The notes: generated from the letters alone by a model not told the origin. A stretch of DNA of 64,000 bases from Bradyrhizobium sp. WBAH42 (GCF_024585265.1 NZ_CP036533.1:2241001-2305000); one strand, 5' to 3'; positions 37,213 through 47,009 are shown, numbered from the stretch's first letter. Numbers and translations are program-made.

Positions 37213-39384
37213 CTAGCCGAAGTCGATATCGGGGCCCGGAAGGGACCAAACGTAGGCGGAACCCTTACCAAAACCGCTGCGCTCGCTCCTAACGCCAATG
37301 CCTTCGAAGGCAGCGCGGCGGACAGTGCGCCAACTATGGCCACGTTCTTCGGCCCGGTCCTTCAATTTGTCAGACGGCTTGGGCCCGCTTGCTAGCTCGT
37401 CCTCTACGAACGTGATCGCCGCTTCGAGGGCCGAACCCTTTTCCTGCTCGCCGCCGTTGTCCATCTGCCGGAAGACCTGCCCGGCCGACATGTCCGTTTC
37501 GCCGGTCCACTTGATGCGCGGCACCTTCAGCACAAGCCCGGCTGCGGTCGTGACGGTCGTCTCTTCAATTTCATAGGTGAGTCCGGGCACCGGGGCGCCA
37601 ATGTTGCTCTTGCCCTTAACGAAAAACTTGCGAGCGGTTTCCTTCCTGTCCTGCATCTCCGGCGCGACAAACCATCCACACCGCGCGATTGCAGTGAACG
37701 CCTGCGAATCGAGCATACGGGCGAGCGGAGCGTTGCCGCCGCTGTTCTTAGTAAGATGAGATAAGAATAGCACAGCGACGTCATGGCGTTCGGCGAGGTT
37801 GCCGAGAGGACTCAGGACGGAGCGGACTTCCGACGCCTTGAATGTGTCGGTCCCATTGCGCCCGCCCGCGCCCATGTAGCTGTTGATTGGGTCGATTACG
37901 ACAAGTGCAACGTCGTTGCAGGTCCGAATAAGCTCCGCCAAACCGGGCAGATCGTTGGCAAGGTTGAACATGCGCTCGGGCCGGGCCTTCAAGGGTTTGA
38001 CCATCATCTGCACAATCATCACCTTCGAAACTTCGGCACCTGCGGCCTTAAGGCGCGGAACGATGGTATCGCCGGCGTCGTCCTCTGCGGCCAATACGAT
38101 GACTGAGCCCGGAGCCGGTTTTCCGGACTCGTCTGGCCATGCGCTGCCGGTCGTGACGCGAGCGATAAGATCGCAGGTAATCTGCGACTTGCCCTGATCA
38201 GGCGGCCCGGCGAGGAAGTTCAACTTCCCGCGCGCGATTCGGTTCGGCCACAGCCAGTTAATGGGCTCCGGTTCGACCTCGCTTGCGAGCTGATACTGAA
38301 CCCCGCTATTGGTCTTATAGACTCTCGCATTCTTCCGGCAGTCTTCGACCGATTCGAAATCCCATTTAAGCGCTGGGTCAACGTCGAAGTCGTCCTCAGG
38401 CGTTGCGCGACCGAAGATGACCTTCAGGTTCTCGGCACTGATTCCGTTGTCCAACAGTCGTCGCCGCAGGGTGCCGGCGCCACGGCCGCCGGGCTTGTCG
38501 GCGGTGAACGAATCCCATCTGAATTCGTTCGTGTCGCGATGTTCCTGGCCCGCATAGCTCGGGTCTTCCTGACACCAATCTAGAAAGAATTCTTTGACGT
38601 CGTGATCGTTGTTGCTGAGCGTGTGCAGTGCCATCGCGACTTCTTCCCATTCGGTATTGCCGGGGACGACCTGCGCGGGATCTGCATCCTTGAGCATCAA
38701 TTCAACGTCTTCAAGCCCGATAGTGTCGAACCCTTCGGGCGGCTCATCGCTCGGCGCCGACTCGTTTCTGGGTAGCCGCGGCAATGCCTTGTCTAGCTCT
38801 ACCATCGTATACGGCGCCTCGAATTGCCGCGAAGAAATGATTCGGCTGACGAACGGATTGCCCTTCTGATGCTTGAAGCCGGGCATGCGCAACACGCGCG
38901 GCACGTCGCAAACGCTGGGGTCGCCGCCATAGGCTCTCGCGAGGCGCTGAACCATGTGCTTCGTTGCGGCGAAGTCGTTGGTAGGTTCAATCACGAAAAT
39001 GCATTGGTGCTTACCCGGCGAAGTTTCGATGATCAGGTGAGGCTCTAAGCCCCGGAACCACTTTTTGGGCAGTGGTGCGGTGTCAAGATCAAGCGGCAGC
39101 GCCAAGACCTTCCTGAAGTTCGCGCACTTAGTGCCTTTGCCATCCGAGAGATTCAGAGCGTAATAGACGGCGAAGCCTTCATTGTTGAGGCGCTTCAGCT
39201 TGTCCAACAGGTTTGGAAGCGCACCACGGTAACGCAAGCGGATAGGGCCACTGGCGAGCATCTTCTTCGCGGCGCCCGTTTCGGGGATGGCTCTGAAGTC
39301 CATGACCGCGCTGGCGTCGCCGCGCAGTGTTTCGATTAGCTCCAATCCCGCCGTGAGTGTTCCGGCGCTATCACTTCTACTCAC
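37213..39384 (-). CDS. Mobile-element primase/helicase (RepB-like primase, PriCT, RepA-like RecA ATPase)
   Basis: About 723 residues in three parts. Residues 50-190 are a RepB-like primase domain (LDLD at 98-101 is a likely metal site; IIETSPGKHQCIF and VLRMPGFKHQK are typical). Residues 225-310 are a PriCT-type module. Residues 380-600 are a RepA/AAA_25 RecA-like helicase with Walker A GPPDQGKS at 393-400 and Walker B with LVVIDPIN. Such fusions start replication of plasmids, phages and integrative elements. The start is GTG at 39384 with GGTGGGG before it. It is the last gene of a same-strand set that begins with the excisionase-like HTH gene. Confidence 0.85.
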   Translation of the reverse strand: MSRSDSAGTLTAGLELIETLRGDASAVMDFRAIPETGAAKKMLASGPIRLRYRGALPNLLDKLKRLNNEGFAVYYALNLSDGKGTKCANFRKVLALPLDLDTAPLPKKWFRGLEPHLIIETSPGKHQCIFVIEPTNDFAATKHMVQRLARAYGGDPSVCDVPRVLRMPGFKHQKGNPFVSRIISSRQFEAPYTMVELDKALPRLPRNESAPSDEPPEGFDTIGLEDVELMLKDADPAQVVPGNTEWEEVAMALHTLSNNDHDVKEFFLDWCQEDPSYAGQEHRDTNEFRWDSFTADKPGGRGAGTLRRRLLDNGISAENLKVIFGRATPEDDFDVDPALKWDFESVEDCRKNARVYKTNSGVQYQLASEVEPEPINWLWPNRIARGKLNFLAGPPDQGKSQITCDLIARVTTGSAWPDESGKPAPGSVIVLAAEDDAGDTIVPRLKAAGAEVSKVMIVQMMVKPLKARPERMFNLANDLPGLAELIRTCNDVALVVIDPINSYMGAGGRNGTDTFKASEVRSVLSPLGNLAERHDVAVLFLSHLTKNSGGNAPLARMLDSQAFTAIARCGWFVAPEMQDRKETARKFFVKGKSNIGAPVPGLTYEIEETTVTTAAGLVLKVPRIKWTGETDMSAGQVFRQMDNGGEQEKGSALEAAITFVEDELASGPKPSDKLKDRAEERGHSWRTVRRAAFEGIGVRSERSGFGKGSAYVWSLPGPDIDFG

Positions 39385-39423
39385 GGCTTTACCCCACCTG
39401 CTTTCAGCCCGACCAGCGTCGCG

Positions 39424-39639
39424 TCAAATTTCATCATTCACAAGCGCCCGCAGGAACCGCTCAGCGAGCGCATGTCGATCACCGTCATCGACCTCAAACG
39501 GCCACGTCGCGGTCTGCTCGATTAGATACGTCGCAGCTAGTCGCGGTGACGCTCGCCACACCTTTTGCTCGGTCTCGGAGCCCTCGTCATAGGCTGCGCT
39601 CATACGGCGAAGCATCGCGGAGACGAATGCGGGTGTCAT
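39424..39639 (-). CDS. Small hypothetical protein of the mobile element
   Basis: About 71 residues, helical, rich in Ala and Arg (TPAFVSAMLRRMSAAYDEG, then ERFLRALVNDEI). No family recognised. Its ATG overlaps the stop of a 24-codon frame just upstream (ATGA), and it ends 40 bases before the primase start. The tight spacing suggests co-translation with the primase. Confidence 0.5.
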   Translation of the reverse strand: MTPAFVSAMLRRMSAAYDEGSETEQKVWRASPRLAATYLIEQTATWPFEVDDGDRHALAERFLRALVNDEI

Positions 39640-39710
39640 GGCGTCGCCTTTTGTCCAACCTCAATGACGTAGGCGGTGCGAGCGTCTCCAAATGTGCGGG
39701 GCGGGTTCAT
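39636..39710 (-). CDS. 24-codon micro-gene overlapping both neighbours
   Basis: A 24-residue frame (MNPPRTFGDARTAYVIEVGQ...) begins with an ATG that overlaps the stop of the HTH gene and ends with a TGA that overlaps the next ATG. Both junctions are ATGA. Such double overlap is unlikely by chance between unused frames and suggests a translated leader or coupler peptide. Confidence 0.35.
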   Translation of the reverse strand: MNPPRTFGDARTAYVIEVGQKATP

Positions 39711-39922
39711 GACGCGCCCCTGTCTTGATAGGTGTGGAAGGCATCGGCAGTGATGCGGCGGCTACGTCCCGCCTTGAAGCTCTTTAGTGTGCCAGACTTT
39801 AGAATCAGCCACAGCGTTGACATGGCGACGCCAAGCATCTCGGCGCACTGTTCGGGAGTGTAGCAACGACGCCCATCCGGAATTTCGGCGAGGACAATCT
39901 TTCGTTTAAGGGGCTTACGCAT
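39707..39922 (-). CDS. Excisionase-like HTH protein
   Basis: About 71 residues. The segment YTPEQCAEMLGVAMSTLWLI, then KAGRSRRITADAFHTY, is the winged HTH form used by Xis/MerR-like excisionases and element regulators. It is basic at the N-terminus. It starts the operon that runs to the primase and lies 200 bases from the integrase gene on the same strand. Excision control is inferred from the fold and its place. Confidence 0.75.
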   Translation of the reverse strand: MRKPLKRKIVLAEIPDGRRCYTPEQCAEMLGVAMSTLWLILKSGTLKSFKAGRSRRITADAFHTYQDRGAS

Positions 39923-40121
39923 AGGAAACCGCCATCGCGCCCCTGTGGGCGTCGCGTGGTTCGCGGTTCGGGTTCTGCGCCACCAATGAGAGGGTGGCCC
40001 GACCGCACGGTCTCGCTATAGTCCAATCAACTCGGTGAAGCGGTCCGTTAGCCGCGCCTCACGTTGGGCGTCGATCAGCGGGGGCACAATAGAACTGGAC
40101 GAAGCCGGAGTCCAAGGAACA

Positions 40122-41330
40122 TTACACCGTGTCCAAATAGTCAGCCCAGTCCTGCATCAGTGGGCGGCGCTGTTCGATATATGGGCTTCTGTCATATGCC
40201 GCTTCCGATTCGGACTTGAAGACGTGCGCCAAGGCGGCTTCCGACAATCGATAGTCATACTTCGTCTGCTCAGCGCGCCACGTGCTGAAGCAGGCGCGCA
40301 TTCCGTGCGCTGTACCCTCTGCAATCCGCTGTAGCGTGTGGGTCATTGCGTTGTGGCCGATCATCTGCCCGGCTTTCTCGCCTTCGAAGATCAGGTCATC
40401 GGGCTCTGCGTCGGGCGGGATAATGTTCTTCAAGAGCCTGATTGCTTGATGCGACAGCGGGACAACGTGGTCCGGTGCTTTCAGCGTTTTGCCGTTCTTA
40501 TCGATAGTTTCTTTCACCTTGAGGCGTGCAACGGGAATCGTCCACGTTTTCTTCGCGAAGTCGATTTCACGCACGCGGGCGGCTCGGCATTCGGTGGGGC
40601 GGACAGCGCACAGCGTCGCCAATTCCAGTGCGCGGGCTGCCACTCGGTTTTTCGTACGCAGAGCCCGCATAACTTCAGGCAGTTCGACGTAGGGCACAGA
40701 TTCGTGGTGTCTGACCGTTGGCGTGACGTTAGGCAAGAGATGTCGAAGCACACGCCAATCCGCGGGATTTGGAGCATCCGCGGTGATATAGTCCTTTGCG
40801 CGCGCGTAGTTGAAGATGGTTTCGATCCGGAAGCGCAGGTCGTTCGCGGTGCGGTTTTTGTCATGCCAGATGGGTTCCAGCACGGCGAGGACATTGGTTT
40901 TCGTGATCGCCCGGACGTCCATCTTTAGGAGCTTCGCGGCATGGCGTTCGATGCTGCTCCTAGCGTCCTTGGCGGTCTTCGGAGTGACTTCCTTCTCGTA
41001 GACGTCTTGGAACCACTCTGTCATGACCCTTTCGAAAGGCCGGCCTTCGATAGGAGCGGCGACCCGCGGCGCCCCCAACTGCCCGGCGGTGCGAAGCCGC
41101 CGTTTGGCCTCGGCCGCGTCGCGAGCTTCGACTAACGACATGCCGGCCTTGCCCGGACCGACGGCCGGGCCGATGCTGATTTCGTGGCGTTTACCTTTGT
41201 CGTGGAGGATGACGATCCAAGAGCGCGCCGTGGCGCTACGCACGTGCAGGAACAGCCCGCCGCCATCGCTATAGCGGCCGGGCTCAAGGCGTTTCATCAC
41301 ATCGGTCGGTTTGAGGGTGTGCAGGGCCAC
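40122..41330 (-). CDS. P4-type tyrosine recombinase (integrase)
   Basis: About 402 residues. The N-terminal DUF4102-like domain (LHTLKPTDVMKRLEPGRYSD) is followed by a SAM-like core-binding domain and a catalytic domain with Arg in VRPTECRAARV, the HGMR box (His and Arg) and the C-terminal tyrosine in EAAYDRSPYIEQRR. All catalytic positions appear kept. GTG at 41330 has GGAG ten bases before it and gives the usual N-terminus; a TTG at 41351 is possible. It lies at the edge between the island and GC-rich core genes, which marks this as the right end of an integrated element. No tRNA was found at the junction. Confidence 0.9.
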   Translation of the reverse strand: MALHTLKPTDVMKRLEPGRYSDGGGLFLHVRSATARSWIVILHDKGKRHEISIGPAVGPGKAGMSLVEARDAAEAKRRLRTAGQLGAPRVAAPIEGRPFERVMTEWFQDVYEKEVTPKTAKDARSSIERHAAKLLKMDVRAITKTNVLAVLEPIWHDKNRTANDLRFRIETIFNYARAKDYITADAPNPADWRVLRHLLPNVTPTVRHHESVPYVELPEVMRALRTKNRVAARALELATLCAVRPTECRAARVREIDFAKKTWTIPVARLKVKETIDKNGKTLKAPDHVVPLSHQAIRLLKNIIPPDAEPDDLIFEGEKAGQMIGHNAMTHTLQRIAEGTAHGMRACFSTWRAEQTKYDYRLSEAALAHVFKSESEAAYDRSPYIEQRRPLMQDWADYLDTV

Positions 41331-41484
41331 GGCGGCCGAACTCCGTTTCAACAGTCGCGCCCCCCTATATGCCCCAAGGCGGACGTCGGATATAGCCGGA
41401 CGAGGCCGGACTTGCTCGGAGGGTAAATTTGCCGGAAAGCCCTATATCCGCAGCAAATTGGCGTCTAACCGCCTGAAATGGCTG

Positions 41485-41527
41485 CGAGAAAAAAGTAAGG
41501 CGCGACTGGCATCACCACAGTCGCGCC
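41485..41527 (-). terminator. Rho-independent terminator on the minus strand
   Basis: A perfect 10-base-pair stem (GGCGCGACTG with CAGTCGCGCC) with a 9-base loop is followed on the minus strand by a T-rich tail. It stops transcription heading into the integrase gene from the right. Confidence 0.7.
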
Positions 41528-41650
41528 CTACGTCGCCGGCTTATGGGGCAGGGGGGAATAGCCGGCTGCTGAGACGACTCCCGTGCGCGGAAGTCGTTCC
41601 ACACGTCGCGAAATATTTTGCCGGTCTGCTGCATTTTTCGCACACGGTTA
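41485..41650 (-). ncRNA. Candidate small RNA with three hairpins and a terminator
   Basis: On the minus strand three hairpins follow one another. Stem one pairs 41574-41583 with 41588-41597 (one mismatch). Stem two pairs 41535-41541 with 41560-41566 and has a C-rich 18-base loop. Stem three is the terminator stem, 41499-41508 with 41518-41527, followed by TTACTTTTTT. No minus-strand gene lies upstream to use this terminator. C-rich loops are a feature of several alphaproteobacterial trans-acting small RNAs. The 5' end and promoter were not located. Confidence 0.4.
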
Positions 41651-41730
41651 AGTGATCGTAACGGCCAAGAACCCCCGGTCCTTCGGCGGAGTTGTTCCCG
41701 CGATCGCCATGGGGCGAGGGATCGACAGCC

Positions 41731-42153
41731 ATGTCACAGATTCAAAAGGTTTTTTTGAGCGCCATCGCGATCGCCGCGACGCTCGGTGCCGTGCAATTGG
41801 CCTCCGGCCACGATCTCGCCGACCGCTGGCAGGCGGTCGCCGACATCTCCAGCCACAGCTCCAGCATCGCCCCGGGGCACAACGTCAATCGTGTCGCCAA
41901 GGCAGACCGGCTCGCCGAGATCAAGCCGGCAGCTGTGCCCACCCGGACGGTGTCGATGCGCCTGAACGACCTCGCCGATACGTCGGTGCTGCTGCGGGTC
42001 CCCGCCGTCATCGAGACCGGCAATGCCAAGTCGCCGGTGCTGCTCCAGAACCAGAAGAAGCCCCGCAACAAGCCGACGATCGCCTGTGAGCCGATGGTCA
42101 GCTCCCTGACCGAGGTCGCAAGGCTGCTCCAGCCCGGTCGCTGCGTGACCTGA
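41731..42153 (+). CDS. Exported hypothetical protein
   Basis: About 140 residues with a signal peptide (SQIQKVFLSAIAIAATLGAV). The mature part is polar with two cysteines (in TIACEP and PGRCVT) that could form a disulfide in the periplasm. No family recognised. ATG 41731 is preferred because the signal peptide starts there; an earlier in-frame ATG at 41692 would bury it. It is the first core gene to the right of the island. Confidence 0.7.
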   Translation: MSQIQKVFLSAIAIAATLGAVQLASGHDLADRWQAVADISSHSSSIAPGHNVNRVAKADRLAEIKPAAVPTRTVSMRLNDLADTSVLLRVPAVIETGNAKSPVLLQNQKKPRNKPTIACEPMVSSLTEVARLLQPGRCVT

Positions 42154-42197
42154 CCCGCGCCGCCAGGGTGGCTTGGCGGACCCAGACTTCACATCCT

Positions 42198-42225
42198 CTT
42201 GATCCGCCGTTGCCTCGCGCTATAT
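42198..42225 (+). promoter_or_regulatory. Probable RpoH (heat-shock) promoter of htpG
   Basis: CTTG at 42198-42201 is followed 17 bases later by GCTATAT at 42219-42225. The alphaproteobacterial sigma-32 consensus is CTTG, 17-18 bases, CYTATNT, so six of seven positions of the second element match. It lies 36 bases before the htpG start, at a normal distance. Confidence 0.6.
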
Positions 42226-42261
42226 CCGGGTTCCCTCCCTTTTGTTTGACCGGGTAAGCGC

Positions 42262-44139
42262 ATGACGACGTCAGATACGGCTGTGCATACGCAGCCTTTC
42301 CAGGCCGAAGTTTCCGAACTGCTGCACCTGATGGTGCACTCCGTCTATTCGGAAACCGACATCTTCCTCCGCGAGCTCGTCTCCAACGCCTCCGATGCCT
42401 GCGACAAGCTCCGCTACGAGGCCATCGCAAGTCCCGCCCTGCTGGGCGAAGGCGACGCGCTCAAGATCCGCATCATTCCAAACAAGACGGCCAAGACGCT
42501 CACGATCGCCGACAACGGCATCGGCATGGAGCGGCAGGAGCTGATCGACCACCTCGGCACCATCGCCCGCTCCGGCACCAAGGCGTTCGTGTCCAAGCTG
42601 AAAGAGGCCAAGGACGGGCTCGGCCTGATCGGCCAGTTCGGCGTCGGCTTCTATTCCGCCTTCATGGTCGCCGACAAGATCGTCGTGATCAGCCGCCGCG
42701 CCGGCGAGAGCGATGTCTGGACCTGGAGCTCCCAGGGCGGCTCCGGCTTCGAGATCGCCCGTGCCAGCGACGAGGAGGCGGCGCGCGTGACGCGCGGCAC
42801 CGAGATCGTCCTGCACCTGAAGGACGACGCCAAGAAATATCTCGAGACCTACGAGATCGAGCGCATCGTCACGGCCTATTCCGACAACATCCTGTTTCCG
42901 ATCGAGCTGGTGCCCGAAGACGGCGAGCCGCGCCAGATCAATTCGGCGAGCGCGTTGTGGCAGCGCTCCAAATCCGAGCTGACGGCTGACGACTACAAGA
43001 AGGCCTATCAGCAGATCGCCTCCGCCTTTGACGATCCCGCGATGACGCTCCACTATCGCGCGGAAGGGCGCTACTCCTACGCCGTGCTGCTGTTTGCGCC
43101 CTCGACCAAGCCGTTCGACCTGTTCGAGCCGAACCGAAAGGGGCGGGTAAAGCTCTACGTCCGGCGCGTCTTCATCACCGACGATGCCGACCTGTTGCCG
43201 GGATACCTGCGCTTCATCCGCGGCGTCGTCGACAGCGAGGATCTCCCGCTCAACATTTCGCGCGAGATGCTGCAGAACAATCCGCAGCTGGCGCAGATCC
43301 GCAAAGCCGTGGCAACCCGGGTGGTGTCCGAGTTGGAAAGCCTCGCCGAGAAGGATCCGGAGAATTTTGCCAAGATCTGGGACGCCTTCGGCGCGGTGCT
43401 GAAGGAAGGCATCTACGAGGATTTCGAGCGCCGCGAAAAGCTGCTCGCGCTGTCGCGCTTCACCACCACGTCGGGCGAGAAGCGGTCGCTGAAGCAGGTG
43501 ATCGGCGATTTCAAGCCGAACCAGACCGAGATCTATTATCTCGTCGGCGACAGCATCGAGCGGCTGAAGTCCAATCCGCGGCTGGAAGCTGCCACCGCGC
43601 GCGGCATCGAGGTGCTGTTGCTGTCGGATCCCGTCGATGCGTTCTGGACCTCGATGCCCTCGGAGTTCGAGGGCAAGCCGCTGAAGTCGCTGAGCCAGGG
43701 CGATCTCAACCTCGACCTGATCCCGCGTATCGACGAAAAGGACGAGCCGAAGAAGGACGAGCCGGCTGCGGACGAAGCCACCACCATCGCCGTGATCAAG
43801 GCCGCGCTCGGCGAGCGCGTCAGCGACGTCAAGGCCTCGACGCGCCTCACCAGCTCGGCCTCCTGCCTCGTCGCCGACAGCCAGGGCCCGAGCCGCGAGC
43901 TCGAGCGCATCTTGTCGCAGCAGAATCGCGGCATGAAGACCAAGCCGATCCTCGAGATCAATCTGCGCCATCCGCTGGTCACCGCGGTCACCAAGGCGCA
44001 GGCTGGCTCGACGGTCGTCGACGATCTCAGTCTGCTCCTGTTCGAACAGGCGCAGATCCTGGACGGCGAATTGCCGGAAGACCTGGCAGCGTTCGCGGCG
44101 CGGCTGAACCGGCTCGTCTTGCAGGGACTCGGCGGCTAG
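42262..44139 (+). CDS. htpG: Molecular chaperone HtpG (Hsp90)
   Basis: About 625 residues, full length for bacterial Hsp90. The GHKL ATPase domain shows [17 protein letters not shown] (N-box), DNGIGM (G1) and [16 protein letters not shown] (G2). The middle domain has [20 protein letters not shown] and [11 protein letters not shown], and the C-terminal dimer domain follows. HtpG refolds client proteins in the cytoplasm together with the DnaK system. It has its own heat-shock-type promoter upstream and no close partner gene. A long open frame on the opposite strand is only the codon-bias shadow of this gene. Confidence 0.97.
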   Translation: MTTSDTAVHTQPFQAEVSELLHLMVHSVYSETDIFLRELVSNASDACDKLRYEAIASPALLGEGDALKIRIIPNKTAKTLTIADNGIGMERQELIDHLGTIARSGTKAFVSKLKEAKDGLGLIGQFGVGFYSAFMVADKIVVISRRAGESDVWTWSSQGGSGFEIARASDEEAARVTRGTEIVLHLKDDAKKYLETYEIERIVTAYSDNILFPIELVPEDGEPRQINSASALWQRSKSELTADDYKKAYQQIASAFDDPAMTLHYRAEGRYSYAVLLFAPSTKPFDLFEPNRKGRVKLYVRRVFITDDADLLPGYLRFIRGVVDSEDLPLNISREMLQNNPQLAQIRKAVATRVVSELESLAEKDPENFAKIWDAFGAVLKEGIYEDFERREKLLALSRFTTTSGEKRSLKQVIGDFKPNQTEIYYLVGDSIERLKSNPRLEAATARGIEVLLLSDPVDAFWTSMPSEFEGKPLKSLSQGDLNLDLIPRIDEKDEPKKDEPAADEATTIAVIKAALGERVSDVKASTRLTSSASCLVADSQGPSRELERILSQQNRGMKTKPILEINLRHPLVTAVTKAQAGSTVVDDLSLLLFEQAQILDGELPEDLAAFAARLNRLVLQGLGG

Positions 44140-44315
44140 CGCCGCTTCGCAGCATCGTTCCGACCGGGGGCCGCCCGGGTCGTCAAACCGTTCGGCGCGC
44201 ATCGGCTCTGGCGCTGCGCGTCCCACTCAACTTGACGTCAATTGGCCCGAGGAACAGTCGCGAACGACGAGATGATGTGTCATATGAAGCGACGTCACTA
44301 TTCGAGGATTTCCCC

Positions 44316-44594
44316 ATGCGCTTGTCATTCCTCACTCTTACCGCGATCTTCACGCTGCTGGGCGCAGCGGATGCCAGCGCGCAGCGATACGATCCGGCCT
44401 ATCCCGTCTGCATGCACCGCTACGTCGGTGGCGGCCCTGGTGGCGGAGGCAGTGACTATTTCGACTGCTCGTTCACCTCGTTGGAACAGTGCCGCGCCAC
44501 GGCCTCGGGCCTTGCCGCGACCTGCGACCTCAATCCCTATTACGCCTTCAACGAATCGCCGCCGCCGCGCCGGCGTCCCAAGAAGGTGCACTAG
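44316..44594 (+). CDS. DUF3551 family exported protein
   Basis: About 92 residues. A signal peptide (RLSFLTLTAIFTLLGAADAS) precedes a small mature domain with four cysteines (in YPVCMHRY, FDCSF, QCRATASG and ATCDLNPYY), the usual DUF3551 layout. This family is almost limited to Bradyrhizobium and relatives and has no known function. ATG 44316 gives a proper signal peptide; an earlier frame start at 44232 does not. Confidence 0.85.
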   Translation: MRLSFLTLTAIFTLLGAADASAQRYDPAYPVCMHRYVGGGPGGGGSDYFDCSFTSLEQCRATASGLAATCDLNPYYAFNESPPPRRRPKKVH

Positions 44595-44813
44595 GTAAGT
44601 GAGCCGGGCCCAAGCCCGCGACATTCTGCATTCTTTGCTCTTTCGACCTGGTCACACGCGTCGGCGCGCTGCCGGCGGGCGCGACCTTGGCTGCGCGCTG
44701 CCGACGACGGTTAATCGCGCCCTAACCGGGTTTTACCTTGTCTCTTAACGCCTGGGTCAGGGCGTGCGGGCTAAGCTGCCGGAAACCGCAGACCGCCCGA
44801 AAGAGTGAACAAT

Positions 44814-46619
44814 ATGACCACCGGCGTCATCGAGCAGCCGAAAGCCGCGCGCGCACCGTCGGCTTCCAAGATCTGGTTGAGGGCGATCGAGCTCACCGCG
44901 CGGATCGAAACGCTGCCGGGCCGACTGTTCGCTGATGTCATCGACGATTGGGCGCAGCGCCAACCGAACCGCGTTGCGCTGGTGGCGGACGAGGCAAGCC
45001 TCGATTACGAAGGCCTGTCGAGGAGGATCAACCGCTACGCCCGCTGGGCGCGCTCGGTCGGCCTTGCCAAGGGCGACACCGTCGCGCTGATCATGCCGAA
45101 CGGCATCGACTATGTCGCGGCCTGGCTCGGCATCAGCCGTGTCGGCGGCGTGGTCGCGCTGATCAACACCAAGCTCGTCGGGCCATCGCTCGCGCACTGC
45201 CTCGACGTGGCAAAGCCGTCGCATCTCATCGTTGCGCATGCGCTGACGGGGATGCTGGACAGCGCGGCGCCTCATCTGAAGACGCAGGCCAAAATCTGGA
45301 CGCACGGCGATGGCCGCGGCGAGCGCGCGATCGATGACGCGCTTGCCGTTCTTGATGACGGCCCGCTCGCTACGGAGGAGCATGGCGACGTCACCATCGA
45401 CGACCGTGCGTTGCTGATCTACACCTCGGGCACCACCGGCCTGCCGAAAGCAGCCAGCATCAGCCACCGCCGTATCCTCAATTGGGGCTTCTGGTTCGCC
45501 GGCCTCACCGGCGCGACGCCGCAGGATCGGCTGTACGATTGTCTGCCGCTGTTCCATTCGGTCGGCGGCATCGTGGCGCCGTGCAGCATGCTGGCCGCCG
45601 GCGGCTCGGTGGTGATTGCGGAAAAATTCTCGGCCTCGCATTTCTGGTCCGACATCGTCCAGCACGACTGCACGCTGTTTCAATATATCGGCGAGCTCTG
45701 CCGCTATCTGCTCAAGGCCGCGCCCTCGGAATACGAGAACCGGCACCGCCTGCGGCTCGCCTGCGGCAACGGCCTGCGCGGCGACATCTGGGAGGATTTC
45801 CAGGCGCGCTTCGCCATTCCGCGCGTCCTCGAATTCTACGCCGCGACCGAAGGCAATTTCTCGCTGTTCAACGTCGAGGGCCAGCCAGGCGCGATCGGCC
45901 GTATCCCGCCGCTGCTCGCGCACCGCTTTCCTGCCAGTCTCGTCAAGCTCGACCCCGATAGCGGCGCGCCGCTGCGCAATGACGAGGGCTTCTGCATCGC
46001 CTGCAGCCGCGGCGAGGCCGGCGAAGCCATCGGCCGCATCGGCACCGCGGACGAGGGCGGGGGACGGTTCGAGGGCTACACCGACGAGGGTGAGACCGAG
46101 AAGAAGATCCTGCGCGACGTCTTCGCCAAGGGCGATGCCTGGTTCCGCACCGGCGATCTGATGCGGATGGACGACAAGGGATTCTTCCATTTCGTCGATC
46201 GTATCGGCGACACGTTCCGCTGGAAGGGCGAGAATGTCGCGACCTCCGAGGTGAACGACGCGGTGCGCGATTTCAGCGGCGTGGTCGATGCCACCACCTA
46301 TGGCGTCAGCGTTCCCGGCGCCGACGGCCGGGCCGGCATGAGCGCGATCGTCGTGAACGAGGGCTTTGACATCGGCGCGCTGCCCGCTCATCTGGCGCAG
46401 CGCCTGCCGGTTTACGCCCGCCCGCTTTTCATCCGCATCTCGCGCGAGCTCGATGCCACCGAGACCTTCAAGCAGAAGAAGGGCGAGCTGGCCCGCGAGG
46501 GGTTTGACCCGGCCGCGGTCTCCGATCCGTTGTTCATGCTCGATCCGACATCCGGCGGCTACGTTTCGCTGGACGAGAAGGCGTATGCGGCAATCTCGGG
46601 CGGCACGATCAGGCTGTAG
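44814..46619 (+). CDS. Long-chain acyl-CoA synthetase (FATP/FadD-like)
   Basis: About 601 residues. ANL-superfamily adenylating enzyme with P-loop motif LIYTSGTTGLPKAA, the YAATEGNFS motif, and the GDLMRMDDKGFFHFVDRIGD hinge. The FATP-type end, FKWKGENVATSEV in most members, appears here as FRWKGENVATSEV. It activates long or very long fatty acids as AMP then CoA esters, at the membrane face. ATG 44814 has a spaced AAAGAG before it. It leads a group with a carrier protein, a second ligase and a reductase, which suggests a special lipid pathway. The exact substrate is unknown. Confidence 0.88.
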   Translation: MTTGVIEQPKAARAPSASKIWLRAIELTARIETLPGRLFADVIDDWAQRQPNRVALVADEASLDYEGLSRRINRYARWARSVGLAKGDTVALIMPNGIDYVAAWLGISRVGGVVALINTKLVGPSLAHCLDVAKPSHLIVAHALTGMLDSAAPHLKTQAKIWTHGDGRGERAIDDALAVLDDGPLATEEHGDVTIDDRALLIYTSGTTGLPKAASISHRRILNWGFWFAGLTGATPQDRLYDCLPLFHSVGGIVAPCSMLAAGGSVVIAEKFSASHFWSDIVQHDCTLFQYIGELCRYLLKAAPSEYENRHRLRLACGNGLRGDIWEDFQARFAIPRVLEFYAATEGNFSLFNVEGQPGAIGRIPPLLAHRFPASLVKLDPDSGAPLRNDEGFCIACSRGEAGEAIGRIGTADEGGGRFEGYTDEGETEKKILRDVFAKGDAWFRTGDLMRMDDKGFFHFVDRIGDTFRWKGENVATSEVNDAVRDFSGVVDATTYGVSVPGADGRAGMSAIVVNEGFDIGALPAHLAQRLPVYARPLFIRISRELDATETFKQKKGELAREGFDPAAVSDPLFMLDPTSGGYVSLDEKAYAAISGGTIRL

Positions 46620-46763
46620 AGCAACCGAAATCGAGAGATAGGTCCAATTTTATCTGAATTGTCCAAGAAGCCATTTACTTCTGTCGGGTAAACAGACCGC
46701 CATGGGGAGGCGGTCATCAAGAGCCGCCGCAACAACGAGATCGATAACAAAAGCGAGCCAGCC

Positions 46764-47009
46764 ATGTCGGTAAGGTCAAAGGTCATTGAAGCGATCCAGC
46801 AGATCGCCAAGGAGCAGCACGTCACGCTTCCCGCCCTCTCGGACGATCTGTCCCTGCATGAGACGGGTTTCGACTCGCTCGCCTTCGCCATCCTGGTCGC
46901 GCGCCTCGAGGACGAAACCGGCGTCGACCCCTTTACCATTTCCGAGGACGCTGCGTTCCCCGCCACGGTGGGCGATTTCGTGCGGGCCTACGAAAATGTC
47001 CCCGCGTGA
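46764..47009 (+). CDS. Acyl carrier protein
   Basis: About 81 residues in the four-helix carrier fold. The phosphopantetheine site is Ser38 in GFDSLAFA. It carries acyl groups as thioesters. The last 14 bases overlap the start of the next ligase gene, which is therefore its likely loading partner. It is not the housekeeping AcpP, whose site motif is normally DSL within GADSLD. Confidence 0.85.
   Translation: MSVRSKVIEAIQQIAKEQHVTLPALSDDLSLHETGFDSLAFAILVARLEDETGVDPFTISEDAAFPATVGDFVRAYENVPA

Noticed and set aside
41380..41700. A tRNA gene as the integration site
   Set aside because: No cloverleaf or TTCRA loop was found on either strand; the hairpins fit a small RNA or terminator better.
42271..44226. 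A 651-codon open frame opposite htpG
   Set aside because: It is the codon-bias shadow of a certain gene in GC-rich DNA. Its product is low-complexity and matches no family.
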